Shown here: piece after piece, positions 22,914 to 29,462 of the stretch
Numbering within the stretch: the stretch's first letter is position 1
Layout of the letters: the number at the start of each line of letters is the position of its first letter
Source: Acidimicrobiia bacterium
GTDB lineage: Bacteria > Actinomycetota > Acidimicrobiia > IMCC26256 > PALSA-555
DNA length: 33,490 nt
Reading direction: 5' to 3'
Assembly: GCA_040881685.1 (NCBI GenBank)
Contig: JBBECS010000013.1
Coordinates: 1 to 33,490, forward strand
Program-made: the position numbers and the translations under genes
The notes under the pieces: model-generated
What the model was told of the DNA's origin: nothing
The model's input: the letters and a program-made list of their open reading frames with translations, nothing else
Database searches by the model: none

Positions 22914-23750
22914 CTACCGCTCGTCTCCGTCGGTCACGCAGCGGTTCACCAGCTCGCCGATGCCCTCGACCACCGTGCGCACGACCTGGCCGGGACGTAG
23001 GTAGATGGGTGGCGTGCGGGCGTCGCCGATGCCCGACGGCGTGCCGGTGCTGATCACGTCGCCGGGCTGCAACGTCACGATCGTGCTGATGTACGCCACG
23101 CACTCGGCGGGTCCGAACACCAGGTCCGACGTTCGGCCGTCCTGCATCACCTCGCCGTCGACCTCGCCGCGCAGGGCGAGGTCGACGCCGGGATCGAGCT
23201 CATCGGGCGTCACGAGCGTCGGGCCGAGCGGCGTGCTGCGTTCCCATGTCTTGCCCTGGAGCCACTGGAGTGTGCGCTGCTGCCAGTCGCGCATCGTCAC
23301 GTCGTTGCAGATCGTGTAGCCCGCGATGGCTGCGCCGGCGTCCTCGACACTCACTCGCCGGACCGGGCGTCCGATCACGAGTGCGAGCTCCACCTCCCAG
23401 TCGCAACGATCCGACTCGTCCGGCAGCACGATCGGGTCGCGCGGGCCCACCAACGCCTCGGGGAACTTGGCGAACAGCGTCGGGTACCGGGGAACCTCAC
23501 GGCCGGTCTCCCGGATGTGCCCGGCGTAGTTCAGGCCGAGGCAGAAGATCTTCGACGGGCGCGGCACGACGGGCGCAAGGTCGGCGTCGGCAAGCGCATG
23601 GGCGCCCACCGGCTCGACGGTGGCTGCGCCGTCGATGCCGACGTCGGCGAGCAACGCCCCGATGTCGGTGTGCGGCAGCTCCAGGATCTGCTCACCCTCG
23701 ACGCGACCGGCGCGCGTCCCCCCGTCCACCCGAATCGTGACGAGCCTCAC
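22914..23750 (-). CDS. Fumarylacetoacetate hydrolase family protein
   Basis: A 278-aa protein of the FAH family (acylpyruvate hydrolases, oxaloacetate decarboxylases, 2-hydroxyhepta-2,4-diene-dioate isomerases). An N-terminal leader of about 65 residues is followed by PSKIFCLGLNYAGHIRETGR, FAKFPEALVGPRDPIVLP, and DWEVELALVIGR (the metal-binding Glu pair). Then come GYTICNDVTMRDWQ, KTWERSTPLGPTLV, and the C-terminal LQPGDVISTGTPSGIGDAR, which carries the end of the active site. The start is GTG 23750. It follows the HpcH/CitE-type lyase with a 16-bp gap containing a small hairpin, so they are likely co-transcribed. The specific reaction is unclear; conversion of a dicarboxylic beta-keto compound is the family norm. 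Confidence 0.93.
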   Translation of the reverse strand: MRLVTIRVDGGTRAGRVEGEQILELPHTDIGALLADVGIDGAATVEPVGAHALADADLAPVVPRPSKIFCLGLNYAGHIRETGREVPRYPTLFAKFPEALVGPRDPIVLPDESDRCDWEVELALVIGRPVRRVSVEDAGAAIAGYTICNDVTMRDWQQRTLQWLQGKTWERSTPLGPTLVTPDELDPGVDLALRGEVDGEVMQDGRTSDLVFGPAECVAYISTIVTLQPGDVISTGTPSGIGDARTPPIYLRPGQVVRTVVEGIGELVNRCVTDGDER

Positions 23751-23766
23751 TGCTCGACGCTTGGCG

Positions 23767-24711
23767 TCAGCTGCTGCGGTTCATGCCGGCGCGCTCACCA
23801 CGAGCGACGAACTTCGTGGCCATCTTGCGGCTGGCCTCGTCGATCATCTCGTCACCGAACATGACCGCGCCTTTGCGCTCGCCGGCGCCGCCCTCAGTCG
23901 TCGCCTTCTCGTACGCATCGAGGATGTCCCACGCGTGGTCGAACTGCTCCTGGGTCGGCGTGAACACCTCGTTGATGACCTGCACCTGATCGGGGTGGAG
24001 CGCCCACTTCCCGTCGTAGCCGAGGATGCGGCTGCGCATCGAGTAGTCGCGCAAGGCGTCGAGCTCGCGGATCTTGAGGAACGGTCCGTCGATCACCTGG
24101 AGGCCGTTCGCACGCCCGGCCATCAGGATCTTCGAGTACACGTAATGGAAGTGGTCACCCGGGTACTCGGGGATCTGCACCCCGCCGGTGAGCACGGGCA
24201 TCTCGGTCGACGCGGCGAAGTCCGCCGGCCCGAACACGATCGTCTCCAAACGCGATGACGCGGCGCAGATCTCCTCCACGTTGATGAGGCCGCGTGCCGT
24301 CTCGATCTGCGGCTCGATCCCCACCGTCGACTGACGGCCGGTGACCTGCTCGATCTGCGTGAGGAGCATGTCGAGCGCCTGCACGTCTGCGGCTGATTGC
24401 ACCTTCGGCAGCATGATCTCGTCGAGGCGCTCCGACGCGTTCTCCACAACCTCGATCACATCGCGGTACGTCCATTCGGTGTCCCACGCGTTCACGCGCA
24501 CGCACAGAACGGTGTCGCCCCAGTCCTGTTCGTTGATCGCCTTGACGACGTTGACGCGAGCGGCTTCCTTCTCGAGCGGTGCCACTGCGTCCTCGAGATC
24601 GAGGAACACCATGTCGGCACCGAACCCCGGGGCCTTCCCGAGCATCTTGACGCTCGACCCCGGGACCGAGAGGCACGCCCGTCGAGGAAGGTTGCGGCTG
24701 CGCTCGGACAT
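23767..24711 (-). CDS. HpcH/CitE-type CoA lyase, probable L-malyl-/beta-methylmalyl-CoA lyase
   Basis: A 314-aa TIM-barrel lyase/aldolase of the CitE-Mcl family. LSVPGSSVKMLGKAPGFGAD gives the N-terminal strand, FLDLEDAVAPLEKEAAR the Mg/substrate region, and LCVRVNAWDTEW the first Arg of the active site. IMLPKVQSAADV, VGIEPQIETARGLIN (Glu, metal) and FGPADFAAS (Asp, metal) follow, then GYDGKWALHPDQV. Mcl1 splits beta-methylmalyl-CoA to glyoxylate and propionyl-CoA, and malyl-CoA to glyoxylate and acetyl-CoA. Its presence near MaoC and Mcd-type genes supports that use, though citrate-lyase beta-like or thioesterase (Mcl2) roles are possible. The start ATG 24711 is 6 nt after TACGGT (leaderless). 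It diverges from the MBL hydrolase, 28 bp away. Confidence 0.85.
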   Translation of the reverse strand: MSERSRNLPRRACLSVPGSSVKMLGKAPGFGADMVFLDLEDAVAPLEKEAARVNVVKAINEQDWGDTVLCVRVNAWDTEWTYRDVIEVVENASERLDEIMLPKVQSAADVQALDMLLTQIEQVTGRQSTVGIEPQIETARGLINVEEICAASSRLETIVFGPADFAASTEMPVLTGGVQIPEYPGDHFHYVYSKILMAGRANGLQVIDGPFLKIRELDALRDYSMRSRILGYDGKWALHPDQVQVINEVFTPTQEQFDHAWDILDAYEKATTEGGAGERKGAVMFGDEMIDEASRKMATKFVARGERAGMNRSS

Positions 24712-24717
24712 GTCCCA

Positions 24718-24733
24718 ACCGTACCGGTACGCT
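24718..24733. promoter_or_regulatory. Back-to-back leaderless -10 boxes sharing a palindrome
   Basis: Minus strand: TACGGT (24723-24718) then 6 nt and ATG 24711. Plus strand: TACGCT (24728-24733) then 6 nt and GTG 24740. The two boxes are 4 nt apart and are joined by the perfect palindrome GTACCGGTAC (24721-24730). Each -35 region would lie inside the opposite gene. Confidence 0.6.
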
Positions 24734-24739
24734 CGATTC

Positions 24740-25558
24740 GTGACCCAACCCGAGCTTGCCGAGCTCGCCGACGGCGTGTGGGCATGGCTCCAGCCCGGCG
24801 GAGAGACCGGGGTTAGCAACGCCGGTGTGATCGCCGACGACGACGGCCTCACCCTCGTCGACACCCTGATGGTGCGCTCGCAATGGGAGCCGTTCGCCGC
24901 GGCGGTCGCCGAGCTCGACCTCACGGTCAAGCGCGTGGTGCTCACGCACGCCCACGTCGACCACGTCGGCGGTACGACCATGTTCCGGAACGCGGCGGTC
25001 TATGCCTCGCCGGTGACCAGCGACCTCCTCGACCAGCCCATGGCGCTCGACGCCTACAAGGCGTTCATGCCCGCGTTCGCCGACGAGTTCGACGATCTCG
25101 CCGAGCTCGGCACCCGACCGGTGAGCCACCTCGTGGAGGGCGCCGCCAACCTCACCCCGCGTACGGAGGTCCTGCCCGCGGCCGGGCACACCCCGGGTGA
25201 CGTGATGGTGCTCGTCGCCGACGCGGACGTGCTCTTCGCGGGCGACCTGTGCTTCTTCGGCGTCACGCCGCTGGCGTTCCAAGGCGACCCGCAGCAGTGG
25301 GCGAACGTGCTCGACGCGATCGTGGAGCTCGCCGACACGATCGTCCCCGGTCACGGACCGGTGGGCGGTGAACGCGAGGTGCGCGAGCTCCAGGACTACC
25401 TGCGGCACTGCGTCGCCGGCACGATTCCGCCCGGACCGTGGGACGACTGGCTCGATCGCGCCGAGCGTGACCCGATCAACATCGAGCGCGCCGCGCTTCT
25501 GCGCGACAAGAAAGACGTGATCCCTCCGAGCATGCTGAAGGCCATCGGCCTGGGCTGA
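24740..25558 (+). CDS. MBL-fold metallo-hydrolase
   Basis: A 272-aa metallo-beta-lactamase-fold protein with the complete metal set: HAHVDH (His70, His72, Asp74, His75), AAGHTPGD, VLFAGDLCFF (bridging Asp) and IVPGHGPV. The central part (SDLLDQPMALDAYKAFMPAF) is specific to a subgroup of actinobacterial hydrolases with no assigned substrate. The size and motif set resemble glyoxalase II/quinoprotein-relay-type enzymes. The start GTG 24740 is 6 nt after TACGCT, with no Shine-Dalgarno. It is divergent from the CoA lyase gene and 28 bp upstream of the thioredoxin-fold gene in the same direction. A thioesterase or lactonase role linked to the CoA pathway would be a reasonable idea but is not shown. 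Confidence 0.87.
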   Translation: MTQPELAELADGVWAWLQPGGETGVSNAGVIADDDGLTLVDTLMVRSQWEPFAAAVAELDLTVKRVVLTHAHVDHVGGTTMFRNAAVYASPVTSDLLDQPMALDAYKAFMPAFADEFDDLAELGTRPVSHLVEGAANLTPRTEVLPAAGHTPGDVMVLVADADVLFAGDLCFFGVTPLAFQGDPQQWANVLDAIVELADTIVPGHGPVGGEREVRELQDYLRHCVAGTIPPGPWDDWLDRAERDPINIERAALLRDKKDVIPPSMLKAIGLG

Positions 25559-25586
25559 GGTCGCGCGCAGCGTACGCTCACAGGCG

Positions 25587-26069
25587 ATGGCGAAGAGCCC
25601 CGACCCCGAGCTGAAGCTCACCACGAGCCGCGGCGTCACCCGCACGCTCGACGATTGGTCGACGATGTTCCACCTCTGCCTGGTGGTGCTCCCGGCCCGG
25701 TCCGAGGCGGCGTCGTTCGTGCCGATCGGCATGCGCCTGTTCTCGGTGTTCGGTGACGCCGACTGTCGGTTCGCATTCGTGGTCACCGGTCCTGAGTCGG
25801 TCGCGAAGCGACTCCTCGGCGACGCGGAGTCGAACGTCGTCACGTACGTCGACCCCGATCGTGAGCTGGTGCAGAGCCTCGGGCTCGAGCGCCTTCCCGC
25901 CTTCGTGTTGTTGCGCCAGGACACCACGCTCGTCACCGCCACCGAAGGCTGGGATCCGAAGGACTGGCAGCGGGTCGCGCGCGAGACCGGACGACTGCTG
26001 GCCTGGACCGTCCCAGAGGTCGCCGCCGACGGCGATCCACCAGCCTTCGCGGGCTGGGCAGCCGTCTGA
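25587..26069 (+). CDS. Thioredoxin-fold protein without CxxC
   Basis: A 160-aa protein. It starts KLTTSRGVTRTLDDWSTMFH, has CLVVLPARSEAASF and then ADCRFAFVVTGPESVAKRLL. The later part, NVVTYVDPDRELVQSLG and LERLPAFVLLRQDTTLVTATEG, looks like a thioredoxin-like fold: a strand, LPAFV in the position of the cis-proline loop, then a beta-hairpin with a final helix (DPKDWQRVARETGRLL). No CxxC motif exists, so it is probably not a redox enzyme. The start ATG 25587 is 8 nt after TACGCT. It lies between the MBL hydrolase and the NlpC/P60 gene. Conserved actinobacterial proteins of this type exist, but I know no function. Confidence 0.72.
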   Translation: MAKSPDPELKLTTSRGVTRTLDDWSTMFHLCLVVLPARSEAASFVPIGMRLFSVFGDADCRFAFVVTGPESVAKRLLGDAESNVVTYVDPDRELVQSLGLERLPAFVLLRQDTTLVTATEGWDPKDWQRVARETGRLLAWTVPEVAADGDPPAFAGWAAV

Positions 26070-26121
26070 CCTGGGGGTTCGCCGCCTTCCCGAGTCCATG
26101 CGACGGGGCCGCGCCCCATCG

Positions 26122-26127
26122 GTATAG
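26122..26127 (+). promoter_or_regulatory. Probable -10 box (TATAGG) of the NlpC/P60 gene
   Basis: TATAGG (in GGTATAGGGT) lies 14 bp upstream of the inverted repeat at 26136-26164. Transcription would start near 26134-26136, giving a 5' leader of about 60 nt that begins with the inverted repeat. No convincing -35 is seen. Confidence 0.45.
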
Positions 26128-26135
26128 GGTGCGAC

Positions 26136-26164
26136 TGACCCGTACGGATCCGTCGTACGGGTCA
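26136..26164. promoter_or_regulatory. Perfect 11-bp inverted repeat in the NlpC/P60 leader
   Basis: TGACCCGTACG, 7 nt (GATCCGT), CGTACGGGTCA: the arms match perfectly. It sits 66 nt after the stop of the thioredoxin-fold gene and 30 nt before the NlpC/P60 ATG. Read as DNA it could be an operator; read as RNA it is a stable 11-bp hairpin at the 5' end of the mRNA. No T-run follows, so it is a poor intrinsic terminator. Confidence 0.6.
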
Positions 26165-26194
26165 TTCGCGTCCCCGACCAGCCGAAGGCCTGCC

Positions 26195-27202
26195 ATGCAC
26201 ATCCTCCGCAAGTTGATCGTCACAGCCGTGGTGCTCGCCAGCGCCGCGGCGGTGCCGGCGACTGCGGGCGCGGCGGCGAGCCGGGACAAGCAAGCCGAGG
26301 CCGCGGCGCTCCAGGATCAGATCGAGGCCACCGATCTCCAGATCAGCGCGCTGGCCGAGCAGCTCAACGAGGCCGCGGCACGGCGTGATGCCCACCAGGC
26401 GTCGGTGAAGGAAGCCGAGGCGAGAATCGCCGCCGCGAAAGAAGAGGTGCAACGCATCCTCGGCATCGTTCGCGACAACGCCGTCTCGCTCTACCGACAG
26501 CACTCGACCGGTTCCGTGGCCTGGAACACCGGGAAGCCGTCCGACCTCGTGTCGCGGGATCAGTACGCCGAGGCACAGGCCGAGCGGGACAACGAGCTCC
26601 TGAACAAGCTGGACGTCGCGCAGCAGGACCTTCACCTCCGACGGGCCGACGCAACGCGGGCGCGAGACGCAGCCGCGTTCGAGACCGACGCGATCAACAC
26701 GCACAAGGCCGCGTGGGACGCAGCGCGCGCACAACAGCAGGCGTTGCTCAACCAGGTCAAGGGAGAGATCGCCGCCGAGATCGCCGCCGAACGCGCCCGC
26801 CGCGCTGCCGCGGCACGTGCGCTGTTCGATCCGAACGTCGGCCCACCCAACGGGAGCGCCGCCCAGGCGATCGCCTACGCGCGCGCGGTGATCGGCGCCG
26901 GCTACTCGACGAACCCCCGCACCGGCCCCACCTACGACTGCTCCGGCCTCACCTGGTCGGCATGGCACGCCGCGGGTGTCAGCATCCCCAACAGCTCCGG
27001 TGGCCAGTACAACGGCTTGCCCAAGGTCCCGATCGCGGCGGCTCAGCCCGGTGACTTGATCTTCTGGGGCCCCGGCGGATCGAGCCATGTCGCGCTGTAT
27101 GTCGGCGGCGGGATGATCATCGACGCCTCGAGCGGACAGGGACAGGTCGTCGAGCGACCGATCTGGGGAAGCCCACTGCCGTGGGCGGCGCGGGTCGTCT
27201 GA
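26195..27202 (+). CDS. Secreted NlpC/P60 peptidoglycan endopeptidase (RipA-like layout)
   Basis: A 335-aa protein. Residues 1-29 are a signal peptide (MHILRKLIVTAVVLASAAAV, AxA cleavage). Residues about 31-205 are long coiled-coil helices (QIEATDLQISALAEQLNEA, KEEVQRIL), and residues 220-335 are an NlpC/P60 domain. The active site has Cys249 in TYDCSGLTWSAW and His298 in SSHVALYVGGG, with Asp310 (MIIDASS) at the place of the third polar residue, which is usually His or Glu. Such coiled-coil plus NlpC proteins (RipA, PcsB-like) cut D-iGlu-diaminopimelate bonds during division; the coiled coil usually holds the catalytic part inactive until FtsX-type activation. The start ATG 26195 is chosen because it opens the signal peptide; 22 upstream codons are not protein-like. 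SelD overlaps or follows at once. Confidence 0.92.
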   Translation: MHILRKLIVTAVVLASAAAVPATAGAAASRDKQAEAAALQDQIEATDLQISALAEQLNEAAARRDAHQASVKEAEARIAAAKEEVQRILGIVRDNAVSLYRQHSTGSVAWNTGKPSDLVSRDQYAEAQAERDNELLNKLDVAQQDLHLRRADATRARDAAAFETDAINTHKAAWDAARAQQQALLNQVKGEIAAEIAAERARRAAAARALFDPNVGPPNGSAAQAIAYARAVIGAGYSTNPRTGPTYDCSGLTWSAWHAAGVSIPNSSGGQYNGLPKVPIAAAQPGDLIFWGPGGSSHVALYVGGGMIIDASSGQGQVVERPIWGSPLPWAARVV

Positions 27203-28335
27203 GTCCTTCTTCGGGCACGCACGGGAATCCGATCGTCGAGGAGCCCGTTCGCCTCACGCAGTTCTCGCACGGCGCCGGATGCGCGTGCAAGCTCTCCCCC
27301 GCCGACCTGCGGACCATCCTCGGGCTCGTGCGCGGCTTCGACGCCGAGAACAGCTCGCACGACGACCTCATCGTGGGTTTCGGAACCGCCGACGACGCCG
27401 CGGTCTACCGCCTCCGGGATGACCTCGCCATCGTCGTGACCACTGACTTCTTCACCCCGATCGTCGACGATCCCTACGACTGGGGCCGCATCGCCGCAAC
27501 GAACGCACTCTCCGACGTGTACGCGATGGGCGGGGCTCCGGTGCTCGCGCTCAATCTCGTGGCCTGGCCGCGTGAAGGGCTCCCGTTCGAACTCCTCGCT
27601 CGAGTGCTCGACGGCGGCGCCGACGTGGTGCGCGACGCCGGCGCAGTGATCGGTGGTGGCCACTCGATCGACGACGCCGAGCCCAAGTTCGGGCTGGCCG
27701 TGGTCGGGACCGTCGATCCCCGCCACGTGCTCACGAACGCCGGAGCCCGGGCCGGCGACGCACTCGTGCTCACGAAGCCGATCGGTCTGGGCGTGATCTC
27801 GACCGCGGTGAAGCGTGACGCCGCACCGGGCTCGCTCATCGCCGAGGCCGTGCGCGTGATGACCACACTCAACGCGGGGGCACGTGACGCCGCGCTCGAA
27901 CTCGGCGACGCGGTTCACGCCGCAACCGACATCACCGGCTTCGGGCTGCTCGGTCATCTGCGCGAGATGCTCATGGGGTCGGAGCTCGGCGCCGAGCTCG
28001 ACGTGTCGGCGGTGCCGGTGATCGACGGCGTGCGGGACCTCCTCGCGCAGGGCATGGTCGCCGGAGGCACACAGCGCAATCACGCATTCGTGAGCGAGCA
28101 CATCGACTGGGGTGATCTGCCGATCGATGAGCAGATGCTCCTCGCCGACGCACAGACCAGCGGCGGCCTGCTCATCGCCGTCGAAGCGGACCGCGCCGGC
28201 GACCTCGTGGGTGCGCTGGAAGCACGGGGTGCGCTGGCCGCAGCAACGGTGGGAGTCGCCACTCGCGACCAGCCGGGTTACGTTCGCATCATTCGCTCGG
28301 GCAGCAGGGGTAAGGAGCGGCCCCCACACCCGTGA
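27181..28335 (+). CDS. selD: Selenide, water dikinase (selenophosphate synthetase)
   Basis: A 384-aa (378-aa if started later) SelD that makes selenophosphate from selenide and ATP. The glycine-rich N-terminal loop reads HGAGCACKLSP, with the catalytic cysteine (C34 by this start, the place of E. coli Cys17) and Lys37, so this is a Cys form, not a selenoprotein. It continues with GFGTADDAAVYRL, VTTDFFTPIVDDPYDWGRIA, ATNALSDVYAMGG (PurM-like ATP site), GGGHSIDDAEPKFGLAV, and ITGFGLLGHLREM. The start is unclear: GTG 27181 overlaps the NlpC gene by 22 nt, while CTG 27199 would overlap its TGA as CTGA; no ATG lies before the motif. No selA, selB, tRNA-Sec or selU is in the window. Confidence 0.93.
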   Translation: MGGAGRLSPSSGTHGNPIVEEPVRLTQFSHGAGCACKLSPADLRTILGLVRGFDAENSSHDDLIVGFGTADDAAVYRLRDDLAIVVTTDFFTPIVDDPYDWGRIAATNALSDVYAMGGAPVLALNLVAWPREGLPFELLARVLDGGADVVRDAGAVIGGGHSIDDAEPKFGLAVVGTVDPRHVLTNAGARAGDALVLTKPIGLGVISTAVKRDAAPGSLIAEAVRVMTTLNAGARDAALELGDAVHAATDITGFGLLGHLREMLMGSELGAELDVSAVPVIDGVRDLLAQGMVAGGTQRNHAFVSEHIDWGDLPIDEQMLLADAQTSGGLLIAVEADRAGDLVGALEARGALAAATVGVATRDQPGYVRIIRSGSRGKERPPHP

Positions 28336-28387
28336 TCACGCCGGCCGTGGTCGAAGCCCAAGCGACGACGGTGGGTGAGCCCCAGCC

Positions 28388-29395
28388 CTAGGGGATGACG
28401 AGCATCCCGAGCTCGGCTTCGAGCTGCGGGCGGGGCTTCGCGCCGAGCGCGGACCGTTCGAGACGGCCGCTGCGGAACATCGCGATCATCGGGATGCTCT
28501 GCACCTCGTACTGCTGCGCGAGTGACGGCTCTTCGTCGATGTTGACCTTGACAACCTTGTAGGAGCCCTCGCGCATCGCGGCGATCTGCTCGACGATGGG
28601 CGAGACCTGGCGGCACGGCTGGCACCACGGCGCCCAGAAGTCGACGATCACCGGCAGCTCTGAGCGAAGCACCTCGGCGTCCCACTGCGCCGTCGTGACC
28701 GGACGAACGAGCGGCTCCGGTGGAGGCTCCGGAAGCGCCTCACTCGGACGCTCACCAGAGCTCACGGCAAGGAGCCATTCGTGCGCCTGCTGCACGCTCT
28801 CCATCGCGACCTGGTGCTCCATCGGGTACTCGCTGTACACGACGGGCACACCATGTTCGGCAAGCGCCGTCGCGAGCGAGCGCCCGCGCTCGACGTCCAT
28901 GAGCGGGTCATTCGTGCCGTGCTGCACGAGGAACGGGATCTCCTTGGCTGCGTCCCAGTCGAGCTCAAGACCGTCGATGTCGGGGAGATAGCCGCTCATG
29001 GCGATCACACCGGCCGGATGCGGTCGGTCGCTGCGCCGTAGCCCCAGCGCGACCGCGAGTGCGCCCCCCTGTGAGAACCCGCCGATGATCGCCTCGCCGC
29101 GCTGCTTGTCGTGCTCGGCACACACCGTGTCGATGAGGTCGTCGAGCTCGTCCAGCGCCGCGACGAACGAGGTATCTGCACCGTGCCCACCCTCGGTGAT
29201 CGCGGCGAGGTCGTACCAGGCGAAACCCGGCGGCGCGGCCACCGGCCCGCGCGGCAACACGGTGAGGAAGCGGCCTTCGGGGTCGAGGTACGGCAACAGA
29301 CCGCCGAGGTCACGCTCGTCGGCGCCGTAGCCATGGATGAGCATCAGCATCCGAGCCGCCTGCGGTGTTCCGACGACGTTGTGGATCAGTGCCAT
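28388..29395 (-). CDS. Alpha/beta hydrolase-thioredoxin fusion protein
   Basis: A 335-aa two-domain protein. Residues 5-210 are an alpha/beta hydrolase of the phospholipase/carboxylesterase (PF02230-type) family: MLMLIHGYGADERDL (oxyanion side), IIGGFSQGGALA with Ser108, HGTNDPLMD with Asp163 and YPMEHQVAMES with His194, a complete triad. Residues 211-230 are a Pro/Glu-rich linker. Residues 232-335 are a thioredoxin: PVIVDFWAPWCQPCRQVSP (Cys258, Cys261), VVKVNIDEEPSLAQQYEV and the cis-Pro in QSIPMIAMF (Pro302). The active site is WCQPC instead of the usual WCGPC. There is no signal peptide, so it is cytosolic. The start ATG 29395 has GGAG eight bases upstream; the longer frame runs into the divergent gene. 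The substrate and purpose of the fusion are unknown. Confidence 0.9.
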   Translation of the reverse strand: MALIHNVVGTPQAARMLMLIHGYGADERDLGGLLPYLDPEGRFLTVLPRGPVAAPPGFAWYDLAAITEGGHGADTSFVAALDELDDLIDTVCAEHDKQRGEAIIGGFSQGGALAVALGLRRSDRPHPAGVIAMSGYLPDIDGLELDWDAAKEIPFLVQHGTNDPLMDVERGRSLATALAEHGVPVVYSEYPMEHQVAMESVQQAHEWLLAVSSGERPSEALPEPPPEPLVRPVTTAQWDAEVLRSELPVIVDFWAPWCQPCRQVSPIVEQIAAMREGSYKVVKVNIDEEPSLAQQYEVQSIPMIAMFRSGRLERSALGAKPRPQLEAELGMLVIP

Positions 29396-29462
29396 GTTCC
29401 GAACTCCATCAAAATGGCGAATCTCGTTCGCTGCGTTCCGACGATGATGGCACGCTCGGTCC

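Noticed and set aside
23780-26119. 654-aa minus-strand frame over the MBL and thioredoxin-fold genes
   Set aside because: It is antisense to two genes with clear motifs (HAHVDH) and only low-complexity Arg-rich protein results.
26070-26194. ydaO/yuaA c-di-AMP riboswitch upstream of the NlpC/P60 gene
   Set aside because: A likely -10 (TATAGG) leaves only about 60 nt of leader, and the conserved ydaO core was not seen. Only a simple inverted repeat is present.
27181-28335. Selenocysteine in SelD itself
   Set aside because: The catalytic loop reads G-A-G-C-A-C-K with TGC codons, no in-frame TGA.
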